Shown in pieces: positions 1 to 11,360 of a stretch of 64,000 nt of DNA. Source of the stretch: Brevibacterium siliguriense (GTDB lineage: Bacteria; Actinomycetota; Actinomycetes; Actinomycetales; Brevibacteriaceae); contig NZ_LT629766.1 in assembly GCF_900105315.1 (NCBI RefSeq), positions 2,108,001 to 2,172,000 of the forward strand. The letters are read 5' to 3'. A model generated the notes under the pieces. The model had not been told where the DNA came from. It saw only the letters and a program-made list of their open reading frames with translations, and did not search any database. Positions within the stretch are counted from its first letter, which is position 1. Every line of letters begins with the position of its first letter. The position numbers and the translations under genes are program-made.

Positions 1-282
1 CGCCCGCTCATAAGCCTTCTCATCGAAGGCCTTCTCCTCATCCGTGACCTTCGCAAACCGGGCCTTCTTCGCCGGCTTCTGCCCGTCGATGATTGCCAAT
101 GCCCGGTTGCGATGCAGGTTCAGTGTCTGCTCATCGCGCATCGCCCGTTTGCGCCGGTATTGCCACACCACTCGCCACGCATCCAGATGCTCTTCTACCG
201 ACCAGACAGGTTCGCGTCTGGTCTTCACCCGATCCGGGGCGAGTCGCTTCACACCTTTCGGAGTGATCGTGTCGATGATCTG
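1..282 (-). pseudogene. IS1634-like transposase fragment (cut by window edge)
   Basis: Reading the minus strand from 282 to 1 gives an open frame of 94 codons with no usable start: it is preceded in frame by TAA at 283-285. The translated stretch contains EPVW, then WRVVWQYRRKRAMRDEQTLN, and later KKARFAKV. This pattern resembles the middle of IS1634-family transposases as I remember them (EPVW...WRAVW...RDxxT...ARFxK). The fragment lacks the family's N-terminal part and continues past the left edge, so the rest, including the catalytic residues, cannot be judged. It is probably a 5'-truncated insertion-sequence remnant. No terminal inverted repeat was identified between 283 and 433, and nothing else coding is seen there. 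The family assignment is from recognition of the motif pattern only. Confidence 0.55.
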
Positions 283-433
283 TTAAAGGTTCGCGTGCTA
301 GTCGTGAAGTCATGCCTATTGCGGGTCTCGTGAGTTGGTTTGTGTGTTCGGCTGTTTGGTCTTGTTCATGCCAGGTTAGATTGAAGTGTCAACTGGTTCG
401 GAAAGCACTGAGTAGGCGAGTAAATGTCGTAGA

Positions 434-2227
434 TCAGTCGGGACTCTTTCCGGCGGCACGTTGACTGTGTCTTCGAGGTTCTGGGAGTTTGCACGCTATC
501 TCGTTCGGTGAGAAATAGTCTTGAACAAATTCTTGCAAATTCCGATCACAGACATATACGTAGGTACCGCGAATTCCTCGTGTGAGGAGTACGCTATAAA
601 TGTTCTTTACGTATTGAAGTAGATCTTCGTCTGTATATGTGATTCCGAGCTTCGGGTTGTTTTCCTGGCCCTTCTTATCGTGATAGTTGTCGCGGTCAAA
701 GATGAGTTTGCCTGCGACCGGGTCGTAGCGGAGGTCGTTGCCGATGATGACTCCGACGTAGTTAAGATCGTAGCCCTGAACGGTGTGGATCGAGCCGACT
801 TCTTCGACGGATTTGGGTGAGTTGATCCAGTCCGTCGTGGTCGTATTCCATCGCATCTGCTGACCGTCGAGTTCGATGTCGTACGCAGTCTTGTCGTTCT
901 TGCTCTTCCACGGCCATGCGTAGCCAGCTACCAACCGAGATAGGCTGTGCTCTTCTTCGCGTCTCTGAAGTTCCCGCCTCATCTCGCCGAGGTCAGTGAA
1001 CAAGCGGAGCTCGTAGTCTTCGAAGTCCACGTGTGTTGTCGGCGGATTGTCGCTTAGGACTTGTCGAATGTAGCCGACATAGTCTTTGTCAGCCGAGATG
1101 CGCATCTGGGTTTGAAGGGGATAAAGTCGGCCAGCTGCTCTAGCTCGCGAGGCCAGCGCTCGAGTCGTGGTCGCTGGTAGATCCGCAGGTCGAACGGTTT
1201 GACCGACATCAAGCATGAGGATCGAGTGCCGACTCTGCTTCTGAATCCAATCCAGCTGGGTCTTCTGCGGGTCGTCCCAACCGAAGAGCTTCTTGTTGAT
1301 CTCAATGAACTTCTTGTTGAGAGGGCCAGACGCCTGATTTGCCCGCTGATTGAGTCGGTGAGCTTCATCGACGACGAGAAGGTCGAACTGGTCGGTGCTT
1401 TCGCCTACTTGGAATGGCGTCAAGACCATACCCTTGTTTAGTCCGGGAGTCAGCTTGAACACTTTGGCAATTGAGTCGCGCAAAGATTGCTGAGGGACCA
1501 CTATTGCGAACTTAAGGGAATTGAGTAGCTCGGCATGCTCAGGAGTGAAGTAGTCACTGAAGATGGAATCGATATCGAGCGGTTCTTCAGAATCGTGACG
1601 CCTGATGTCTTCCAGCAGCTTGAGCAGATAGATCGCGACTACCGTCTTGCCCGTTCCTGGATTACCTTCGACAACGACGGTGTTATCAACACCGCTCCTC
1701 AAGTCGTCAAAGAAGCCCTCAAGAATATCGTCGACAGCGATGGCCTGATCATGGTTAAGCGCCTTGAAAGGGGAGAGCTTGAACAGATCGCTGTTGATGA
1801 TCTGCGGAATCGTGCGTTTGAAGAGGTTTTCTTGAGTCCTCAGCTCCTCGAAGATCTGATGGAACGTCTGGTTGTACTTGTCCCGGTTGTAGTACTCGGC
1901 GTCGGTGATGCCAGCATTGAGGTTGAGTACCTGTCGACTCGCGTCGCCGTGAACCATCCGAATGAGGAATGACTCGAGATCCAAGCACGCCGACTTGTTG
2001 AACGTGTCGTCGAGAACTACTCGGACCGACTGGAGCCGTCGCTTTGAGTCAGATTCAAGGTGCTGTCGCATCCTTCCCTCAACATTGAGGGACTCGCCGA
2101 TGTACACCTCGCTCTGGTTATTCATTACGTAGACGACGGGCCAGTTTCGGTGCCGTGGGTCGACTGCGCCCCATGCCTTGACCTGTTCCGACTTGAACGG
2201 GAACCGCTCGATTCTAAAGCTGGTCAT
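434..2227 (-). CDS. GIY-YIG nuclease / DUF2075 (Schlafen group 3-like) helicase fusion
   Basis: A 597-residue two-domain protein. Residues about 30-105 form a GIY-YIG-type nuclease domain: VVYV (31-34), VYIGES (41-46), an arginine and histidine in GRMRQH (51-56), a glutamate in LDLES (82-86) and an asparagine in LNLNAG (101-106) fit the Y/Y/R/H/E/N catalytic set. Residues from about 155 form a P-loop ATPase of the DUF2075 type, with Walker A GNPGTGKT (188-195) and Walker B LLVVDEAHR (283-291); a downstream QGYDLNYVGVIIG segment is typical of these helicase-like proteins. Inferred role: ATP-driven nucleic-acid remodelling coupled to strand cleavage. The start ATG (2225-2227) overlaps the end of the upstream MazG-like gene, so the two are translationally coupled. 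It lies beside a transposase remnant, as accessory genes often do. A defence role is inference; the domains are clear. Confidence 0.85.
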   Translation of the reverse strand: MTSFRIERFPFKSEQVKAWGAVDPRHRNWPVVYVMNNQSEVYIGESLNVEGRMRQHLESDSKRRLQSVRVVLDDTFNKSACLDLESFLIRMVHGDASRQVLNLNAGITDAEYYNRDKYNQTFHQIFEELRTQENLFKRTIPQIINSDLFKLSPFKALNHDQAIAVDDILEGFFDDLRSGVDNTVVVEGNPGTGKTVVAIYLLKLLEDIRRHDSEEPLDIDSIFSDYFTPEHAELLNSLKFAIVVPQQSLRDSIAKVFKLTPGLNKGMVLTPFQVGESTDQFDLLVVDEAHRLNQRANQASGPLNKKFIEINKKLFGWDDPQKTQLDWIQKQSRHSILMLDVGQTVRPADLPATTTRALASRARAAGRLYPLQTQMRISADKDYVGYIRQVLSDNPPTTHVDFEDYELRLFTDLGEMRRELQRREEEHSLSRLVAGYAWPWKSKNDKTAYDIELDGQQMRWNTTTTDWINSPKSVEEVGSIHTVQGYDLNYVGVIIGNDLRYDPVAGKLIFDRDNYHDKKGQENNPKLGITYTDEDLLQYVKNIYSVLLTRGIRGTYVYVCDRNLQEFVQDYFSPNEIACKLPEPRRHSQRAAGKSPD

Positions 2228-2531
2228 ATTTCACACTCCGCCCACGCGCCTTGTCTACGGGATACTTCTCGCGCGTCTTCTCAAGTTTGTCCAAGACGAT
2301 GGTGTCGGGATCCAGACCCAGCTTGTCCGCGAGCAACATGCAATAGGTCAGCACATCTGCCAGCTCGTCCTTCGCGGAATCGAGGTCAGCGTCTCCCCAC
2401 TGGAAACACTCGAGTAGTTCTGCGGCTTCGATGGAGACGCTCTTCGCGAGATTCTCGGGTGTGTGGAACTGCTGCCAATCTCGTTCTGCCATGAACTGAC
2501 GGACTGTGTCGCGAACAGAATCTTCGTACAT
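2214..2531 (-). CDS. MazG-like nucleotide pyrophosphohydrolase (RS21-C6/dCTPase type)
   Basis: A 105-residue all-alpha NTP pyrophosphohydrolase. The metal-binding helices are visible as EAAELLECFQW (about 35-45) followed by KDELADVL (about 54-61), the E-E-x-D arrangement of MazG/RS21-C6 enzymes, which cleave (d)NTPs or modified nucleotides to monophosphate and pyrophosphate. The length matches single-domain family members. It is the first gene of a two-gene minus-strand unit; its last 14 bp overlap the helicase/nuclease gene. No housekeeping mazG context surrounds it, and the coupling to a nuclease-helicase suggests control of a nucleotide pool or signal linked to that partner. The substrate cannot be told from sequence. 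Confidence 0.85.
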   Translation of the reverse strand: MYEDSVRDTVRQFMAERDWQQFHTPENLAKSVSIEAAELLECFQWGDADLDSAKDELADVLTYCMLLADKLGLDPDTIVLDKLEKTREKYPVDKARGRSVKYDQL

Positions 2532-2641
2532 GGCTTCAAGGTATCAGCGACGCAACGAGATGGGGCAGAACGGTGTAAAACGCAACGATTTAAGCCCTGA
2601 ACGAGTGAAGCGCCGACACCGTACTGCCTGAGGTCCGCGTT

Positions 2642-2704
2642 CCGACAATTTGAGCCCGGACTACCTGAACTCAAATAGGAACCCCGGGCTCAAATCACTG
2701 TCGG
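2642..2704 (-). terminator. Long interrupted hairpin downstream of the quinone oxidoreductase gene
   Basis: Arms ATTTGAGCCCGG (2648-2659) and CCGGGCTCAAAT (2684-2695) are perfect complements over 12 bp. Outer arms CCGACA (2642-2647) and TGTCGG (2699-2704) extend the stem past a 3-nt bulge. The loop contains ACTCAAAT, which can pair with the left arm instead, giving an alternative fold. It starts 5 bp after the qor stop codon on the minus strand, so it probably ends that transcript. There is no clear U-tract. Confidence 0.55.
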
Positions 2705-2708
2705 TCAA

Positions 2709-3686
2709 TCAGGCGGTCAACAGCACAACCTTGCCCGTAGTCTTGCGTCCCTCCAGTGCTCGATGCGCATCCGCGGCATCAGCCAGTGCGAACGTGGCGC
2801 CGACGCGGAAGTTGAGCCAGCCGTGCTCGATGCCGTTGAAGAGCATCGCCGAACGCTTCGCCAGCTCCTCCGAAGACCGGACGAACCATGCCAGCGACGG
2901 CCGCGACAGGAAAATACCTCCCGACGAGTTCAAACGCTGGATGTCGAACGGAGGGACCTGACCCGACGCTCCACCGAAGAGCACCATCGAACCCAGCGGC
3001 TTGATCGAGGCCAGCGACGCATCGAACGTGTCCTTGCCGACCCCGTCATACGCCACATCGACGCCTTCGCCGTCGGTGAGCTCCTTGACCTTCGCCGTGA
3101 TGTCGACGCCCTCACCGTAGAGGAACACGTCATCGGCGCCGGCCTTCCGAGACAGCTCGGCCTTCTCGTCGGTGCTCACCGTCGAGATGACATTGCCGCC
3201 CAAGTGCTTGATGATCTGCGTGAGCAGCAACCCGACACCACCGGCACCGGCGTGCACGAGTGCGGTCTGGCCCGGCTTGATCTCATGTGAGCTCGTCGCC
3301 AGGTACTGAGCGGTCAGGCCTTGCAGCGGCATCGCCGCAGCCACCTCGGCGGACACACCCTCCGGCACGCGAAGGAGGTTATCCGTATTCACGACGACCT
3401 GCGTCGCATACGATCCCGGCGCCTCGTGCCAGGCGACGCGGTCGCCGACCTGCCAGCTCTCGACGCCCTCGCCCACCTCGGCGATGTGACCCGTGCCCTC
3501 CGACCCGACGATGTGCGGGTACTCCATCGGATACACGCCCGAACGACGATACGTGTCGATGAAGTTCACACCCGCTGCCTCGACATCGACGAGCACCTCT
3601 CCGGCACCCGGCTTCGGGGTCGGAACCTCACCGAACTCAAGCACCTCGGGTCCACCGGCCTGCATCGCACGAACTGCCTGGGTCAT
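2709..3686 (-). CDS. qorA: NADPH:quinone oxidoreductase (zinc-independent MDR)
   Basis: A 325-residue medium-chain dehydrogenase/reductase. The N-terminal GroES-like domain carries PGAGEVLVDVEAAGVNFID (about 26-44) and HIVGSEGTG; the Rossmann fold has HAGAGGVG (about 145-152), the dinucleotide-binding turn of the QOR group. The cysteine set for catalytic or structural zinc is absent, which fits one-hit NADPH-dependent quinone reductases rather than alcohol dehydrogenases. The C-terminus (ALEGRKTTGKVVLLTA) is the usual family ending. Expected role: reduction of quinones or other alpha,beta-unsaturated carbonyls in the cytosol. It is divergent from argC with only 44 bp between the start codons, so the two promoters must overlap. 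Confidence 0.9.
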   Translation of the reverse strand: MTQAVRAMQAGGPEVLEFGEVPTPKPGAGEVLVDVEAAGVNFIDTYRRSGVYPMEYPHIVGSEGTGHIAEVGEGVESWQVGDRVAWHEAPGSYATQVVVNTDNLLRVPEGVSAEVAAAMPLQGLTAQYLATSSHEIKPGQTALVHAGAGGVGLLLTQIIKHLGGNVISTVSTDEKAELSRKAGADDVFLYGEGVDITAKVKELTDGEGVDVAYDGVGKDTFDASLASIKPLGSMVLFGGASGQVPPFDIQRLNSSGGIFLSRPSLAWFVRSSEELAKRSAMLFNGIEHGWLNFRVGATFALADAADAHRALEGRKTTGKVVLLTA

Positions 3687-3693
3687 GACGCCT

Positions 3694-3730
3694 CCTGCAT
3701 ATAAATTAATTGCCTGGTATGGTTATACAT
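3694..3730 (+). promoter_or_regulatory. Promoter/ArgR operator region of the arg operon; argC probably leaderless
   Basis: The 44-bp gap between qor and argC is the only AT-rich stretch nearby. It contains TGCATATAAATTAAT (3696-3710), similar to the AT-rich ARG boxes bound by ArgR upstream of actinobacterial argC. A -10-like TATGGT (3718-3723) would start transcription at about 3730, at the argC ATG, and no Shine-Dalgarno sequence precedes that ATG. Operator identity is inference from position and composition. Confidence 0.5.
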
Positions 3731-4840
3731 ATGAACGATCTTACGGTTGCCGTCTCCGGTGCCACCGGATACGCCGGGGGAGAGGTCCTCCGGCTACTGA
3801 GCACTCACCCCCACTTGAACGTCACGACGGTGTGCGGACATTCCACCGCGGGTGAGAAGCTCGGCCGACATCAACCCCATCTTCCCCGATTCTCTGACCT
3901 CGTGGTCCAGGAGTCCACCGCCGAGGTGCTCGCCGGCCACGATGTCGTCGTCCTTGCGCTCCCGCACGGTCAGTCCGGACAGATCGCCTCCGAACTCGAA
4001 TCCACGAGCCCCGACACCCTCATCGTCGACCTCGCCGCCGACCACCGCCTCATCAGCGCCGCCGCCTGGAAGAAGTTCTACGGCTCCGACCACCAGGGCA
4101 CCTGGACCTACGGTCTGCCCGAACTCCTCACCGCCGACGGCACGAAACAACGCGAGGCCCTGAAGACCACGAAACGCATCGCCGTGCCCGGCTGCAACGT
4201 CACCGCGGTGACGCTCGGACTCGCGCCACTCATCCAGGCCGGGCTCGCCGCACCGACCGGGCTCAACGCCGTGCTCGCCAATGGTGTCTCCGGGGCTGGC
4301 AAGGCGCTCAAGCCGCATCTCACCGCCTCAGAGATCCTCGGCAATGCTTCGCCCTACGGCACCGGTGGCACGCACCGGCATGTGCCCGAGATCGAACAGA
4401 ACCTCAACGGAGTCCTCGGCGCCGACGCCGCCGACGGACCCACTCGCATCTCCTTCACCCCCACGCTCGTGCCCATGGCCCGCGGAATCCTCGCGACCAT
4501 CACCGTCGACGCCGGGGAAGCGGCACCGCGGACCGCTGAAGGACTCCTCGACACCGCAGCACTCAAGGACCAGCTGGCCGCTTCCTTTGCTCAGGCCTAC
4601 GCCGACGAACCCTTCGTCCGCGTCCTGCCCGACGGCCAGTGGCCACAGACCGCTGCCACCACGGGATCGAACGTCGCGCAGATCCAGTTCGCCGTCGACG
4701 AACGCGCCGAGAAGGTCCTCGTCGTCGTGGCGCTCGACAACCTGGTACGCGGCACGGCCGGACAAGCCATCCAATCTATCCACCTGGCCCTCGGCCTCGA
4801 CGAGACCACCGCACTTCCCCTCGAAGGAGTCGCCCCATGA
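3731..4840 (+). CDS. argC: N-acetyl-gamma-glutamyl-phosphate reductase
   Basis: Third step of arginine synthesis: NADPH-dependent reduction of N-acetylglutamyl phosphate to the semialdehyde. The N-terminal nucleotide-binding motif SGATGYAGGEVLRLL (about 9-23) and the catalytic cysteine in AVPGCNVT (about 154-161) are present, as is the family's G-x-SGAGK segment (GVSGAGKALK). The predicted 369-residue length is close to normal. I chose the ATG at 3731 over an in-frame TTG at 3710 because homology begins immediately after it and the TTG lies inside the AT-rich promoter. It is the first gene of the arg operon, and its stop overlaps the argJ start (ATGA at 4837). Confidence 0.95.
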   Translation: MNDLTVAVSGATGYAGGEVLRLLSTHPHLNVTTVCGHSTAGEKLGRHQPHLPRFSDLVVQESTAEVLAGHDVVVLALPHGQSGQIASELESTSPDTLIVDLAADHRLISAAAWKKFYGSDHQGTWTYGLPELLTADGTKQREALKTTKRIAVPGCNVTAVTLGLAPLIQAGLAAPTGLNAVLANGVSGAGKALKPHLTASEILGNASPYGTGGTHRHVPEIEQNLNGVLGADAADGPTRISFTPTLVPMARGILATITVDAGEAAPRTAEGLLDTAALKDQLAASFAQAYADEPFVRVLPDGQWPQTAATTGSNVAQIQFAVDERAEKVLVVVALDNLVRGTAGQAIQSIHLALGLDETTALPLEGVAP

Positions 4841-6014
4841 GCGTGACCGCCCCACTCGGCTTTACCGCCGCCGGACTCACCGCCGGACTCAAGCCGTCTG
4901 GCACCAAAGACCTTTCACTCGTGGTCAACAACGGCCCCGACACCGCCGTCGCCGCCGTCTACACCTCCAACCGGTGCAAGGCCAACCCCGTCCTCTGGTC
5001 CCAGAAAGTCTCGGCAAACGGGCAAGCTCGTGCCGTCGTCCTCAACTCCGGGGGAGCGAACTGCTACACCGGCGACTTCGGATACGAGACCACCACGCTG
5101 ACCGCGCATACCACCGCCGAGCTCCTCACCGACGCCGGCACCGACACCCCGGCCGAAGACGTGCTCGTCTGCTCCACCGGACTCATCGGCGTCGGCGGCC
5201 AGGACTTCCGCGACTCCATCGTCAACAACCTCCCCCCGCTCGTCGCGGCAGCCGACACCAGCGTCGAAGCCGGACAGTCTGCTGCCGAAGCGATCATGAC
5301 CACCGACACCGTCGCGAAGACCGCTAGCCGCACCGGTTCCACCGGGTTCACCATCGGAGGGATGGCCAAGGGCGCGGGCATGCTCGCCCCCGGTTTGGCG
5401 ACGATGCTCGTCGTCATCACCACCGACGCAAAACTCGACCAGACCGTGCTCGACCAGGCACTGCGGGCCTCGACGAACCAGTCCTTCGACCGCCTCGATA
5501 CCGACGGGTGTATGTCGACGAATGACACCGTCATCCTCATGTCCTCCGGTGCCCACGACGCTGCCGTCGACGCCGACGAGTTCACCACTCTGCTGCGTGA
5601 ACTCTGCCTCGACCTCATGCACCAACTCCACGTCGATGCCGAAGGTGCTCACCACGACATCGCCATCACCACCCGCGGCGCCGCCAGCGAAAAAGACGCC
5701 GTCGACGTCTCCCGCTCCGTCGCCCGGTCGGCCCTGTTCAAGGCCGCGATCTTCGGGAGGACCCGAACTGGGGTCGCGTCGTCGCTCAGGTGGGAACCAC
5801 CTCGGCGGATTTCGATCCCACACAGATCGACGTGATCATCAACGGCGTCCAGGTGTGCACGGCCTCGGGCCCCGACGAAGACCCAGCGAACGTCACGTTC
5901 GACCGCACCGTCGACGTCATCATCGACCTCCACGCCGGAGACGACACCGCCACCGTGTGGACCTCGGACCTCACCCACGACTACGTCGAAGAGAACAGCG
6001 CCTACTCCTCATGA
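4837..6014 (+). pseudogene. argJ: Glutamate N-acetyltransferase/ornithine acetyltransferase, frameshifted
   Basis: ArgJ transfers the acetyl group from N-acetylornithine to glutamate. From ATG 4837 the frame carries normal ArgJ features, including the autocleavage region [15 protein letters not shown] (about 182-196; cleavage at the A-T bond, Thr nucleophile). The frame is then lost at the G run 5755-5757, after ...FKAAIFG. Restoring one G gives [21 protein letters not shown] and continues to the natural C-terminus ...[10 protein letters not shown] at 6014, whose stop overlaps argB (ATGA). Without correction the frame ends at 5835 after a nonsense tail. The rest of the gene and operon are intact, so a sequencing error in a homopolymer is the simpler explanation; a real mutation would leave the acetyl-recycling step without this enzyme. 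Confidence 0.9.
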
Positions 6015-6994
6015 ACACCCCCGTAGACATGTCCACGAAATCCACGGCCGCCCGGCTCGCCGCCGCCCAGGTCAAGGCCGAAGCGCTCACCGAGGCGCTG
6101 CCCTGGATCAAGACCTTCGCCGGCGCCACGATCGTCATCAAATACGGCGGCAACGCCATGGTCTCCCCGGAGCTGCAGCAGTCCTTCGCCGATGACATCG
6201 CGTTTCTCCGCTTCGCCGGCATCCGCCCCGTCGTCGTCCACGGCGGCGGCCCCCAGATATCGGCCATGCTGAAGCGCTTGGGCATCGAATCCGAGTTCAA
6301 GGCCGGGCAGCGCGTGACCACCGAGGAAGCCGCCGAGGTCATCCGCATGGTCCTGTCCGGACAGGTCAACCGCGACATCGTCTCCCGGATTAACCAGAAC
6401 GGCAATGCCGCGATCGGTCTGTCGGGTGAAGACGCGGACCTCATGCTCGCGCACAAGACCCACGCCGAGGTGGACGGCGAAGTCATCGACCTCGGCCGGG
6501 TGGGCGAGATCGCCCAGGTCAACACCACCGTGCTCACCGAACTCCTCGACGCCGGCCGCGTGCCCGTCATCTGCTCGATCGCCTCGGAGATCGGGGGAGA
6601 AGCGGGAAAGCCGCTCAACATCAACGCGGACCTGGCCGCCTCGGCGGTGGCGAAAGCACTGAAGGCGGACAAACTCATCATGCTCACCGATGTGCCCGGC
6701 CTCTACGCGAACTGGCCGGACACATCCTCGCTCATCTCCCGCATCGGCCCGGACAAGCTGCGCGAACTCCTGCCGAGCCTCGACTCGGGGATGATCCCGA
6801 AGATGACCGCCGCCCTCGAGGCCATCGAGCACGGGGTGCAGCAGGCCCACATCATCGACGGCCGGATGGCGCACTCCCTGCTGCTCGAGGTCTTCACCTC
6901 CGAGGGCATCGGCACCATGGTCGAAGACACCGTCGTCGCACCCGCACCGCTGGGCGACGGCCACAAAGGAACACGGGAGGACGACAATGAGTGA
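6011..6994 (+). CDS. argB: Acetylglutamate kinase
   Basis: Phosphorylates N-acetylglutamate with ATP. The family motif VIKYGGNAM (about 43-51), the substrate loop [10 protein letters not shown] (about 75-84) and the C-terminal [12 protein letters not shown] segment are present. Predicted length is 327 residues. The ATG at 6011 overlaps the argJ stop; a second ATG seven codons on (6029) is possible. The N-terminal helix of about 30 residues before the kinase core resembles the extension that makes hexameric, arginine-inhibited NAGKs, which suggests feedback control by arginine (inference). The 3' end overlaps argD by 8 bp. Confidence 0.95.
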   Translation: MNTPVDMSTKSTAARLAAAQVKAEALTEALPWIKTFAGATIVIKYGGNAMVSPELQQSFADDIAFLRFAGIRPVVVHGGGPQISAMLKRLGIESEFKAGQRVTTEEAAEVIRMVLSGQVNRDIVSRINQNGNAAIGLSGEDADLMLAHKTHAEVDGEVIDLGRVGEIAQVNTTVLTELLDAGRVPVICSIASEIGGEAGKPLNINADLAASAVAKALKADKLIMLTDVPGLYANWPDTSSLISRIGPDKLRELLPSLDSGMIPKMTAALEAIEHGVQQAHIIDGRMAHSLLLEVFTSEGIGTMVEDTVVAPAPLGDGHKGTREDDNE

Positions 6995-8228
6995 AGCCAC
7001 GCACCAGCAAGCCCCAACGGATCAGGCACAGACCTGGCGCGATGACTTCTCCCGAGTCCTCTCCCCGGTCTTCGGCTCACCCCAACTCGACCTCGTCCAA
7101 GGCGAAGGCTCGTACGTGTGGGACGCCTCGGGCAAGAAATACCTCGACCTGCTCGCCGGCATCGCCGTCAACGCACTCGGCCACTGCCACCCGGCCTGGG
7201 TCAAGGCCATCACCGAGCAGGCGTCGACTCTCGGCCACATCTCGAACTTCTTCACCTCGCCGCCCCAGATCGCCCTGGCGAACAAGATCCACGAGATCCT
7301 CGACCTACCGTCCGGGTCCGCCGTTTTCTTCTCGAACTCCGGCACCGAAGCCAACGAGGCGGCCTTCAAGATGGCCCGCCGCGCCGGGGGAGGGGGACGC
7401 CCCTTCATCATCGCCGTCGAGGGTGCCTTCCACGGCCGCACCATGGGATCACTGGCCCTGACAGCAAAGGAAGCCTACCGCGAACCCTTCGCCCCGGGCG
7501 TCCCCGGAGTCGTCCACGTCCCCTACGGTGACGTCGAGGCACTGGCCGCAGCGATCAACGACAACACCGCCGCCGTATTCATCGAACCCATCCAGGGCGA
7601 GGTCGGTGTGCGCACCCATCCGCAGGGCTACCTCAAAGCCGCCCGCGAACTCACGACGAAAGCCGGCGCACTGCTCGTCCTCGACGAAGTGCAGTCAGGC
7701 ATCGCTCGCACCGGATATTGGTTCGCCCACCAGGACTGGTCGATCGGCGAAGGCATCACCCCCGACATCATCACCTCAGCGAAGGGACTCGGCGGCGGTA
7801 TGCCCATCGGTGCCACCATCACCGTCGGGGATGCGAACACGAAGTTGCTCGAAGCCGGTCAGCACGGCACGACCTTCGGCGGCAACCCGATCGCCTGCGC
7901 GGCAGCATTGGCGGTGCTCGAGACGATCGAATCCGAGGGTCTCCACGATCATGCCGCCGACATCAACGATTGGCTGACACCGCAACTCACCGCCATTGAC
8001 GGCATCGGCGAGATCACCGGTCAGGGACTGCTCATCGGCATCGAACTCCTGCCCGATGCCGCAGGCGAGATCCCGGATTCGAAGGCCGTCGCGGCTCGCG
8101 CACTCGAGGCCGGGTTCATCATCAACCCCGTCGCACCGGGACGCCTGCGTCTGGCCCCGCCGCTGACCATCACGGAAGAGGAACTGGCCCCGTTCGTCGC
8201 GGCCCTGCCCGGCCTCATCGCCGGCTGA
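6987..8228 (+). CDS. argD: Acetylornithine aminotransferase
   Basis: A 413-residue class III PLP-dependent aminotransferase that converts N-acetylglutamate semialdehyde to N-acetylornithine using glutamate. It shows the N-terminal [17 protein letters not shown] segment, [15 protein letters not shown], the FHGRTMG motif that binds PLP, the VLDEVQSG stretch and the Schiff-base lysine in [13 protein letters not shown] (K266). Length and motif order are normal. It overlaps argB by 8 bp and sits 30 bp before argF, with AAGGA near 8248 as the argF ribosome-binding site. Confidence 0.95.
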   Translation: MSEATHQQAPTDQAQTWRDDFSRVLSPVFGSPQLDLVQGEGSYVWDASGKKYLDLLAGIAVNALGHCHPAWVKAITEQASTLGHISNFFTSPPQIALANKIHEILDLPSGSAVFFSNSGTEANEAAFKMARRAGGGGRPFIIAVEGAFHGRTMGSLALTAKEAYREPFAPGVPGVVHVPYGDVEALAAAINDNTAAVFIEPIQGEVGVRTHPQGYLKAARELTTKAGALLVLDEVQSGIARTGYWFAHQDWSIGEGITPDIITSAKGLGGGMPIGATITVGDANTKLLEAGQHGTTFGGNPIACAAALAVLETIESEGLHDHAADINDWLTPQLTAIDGIGEITGQGLLIGIELLPDAAGEIPDSKAVAARALEAGFIINPVAPGRLRLAPPLTITEEELAPFVAALPGLIAG

Positions 8229-9709
<1,481 letters not shown>

Positions 9710-9830
9710 ACCTCTGTCGGTTCGACCTGGAAATGGGCGCGCCTCCTCGGTGGGGATTCCACGGGACGGGCGGCCGCCTCGGCGAGGAAAATACTGGAAC
9801 AATGACAACTGAGTTTCATCATTTCAATGA

Positions 9831-11291
<1,461 letters not shown>

Positions 11292-11360
11292 GCTTCACGT
11301 CCCTGCGACCGAAGCATCCTGTCGGCCGACTGCAAGTTTTCGGAAGCTGGCGTTCCTGGC

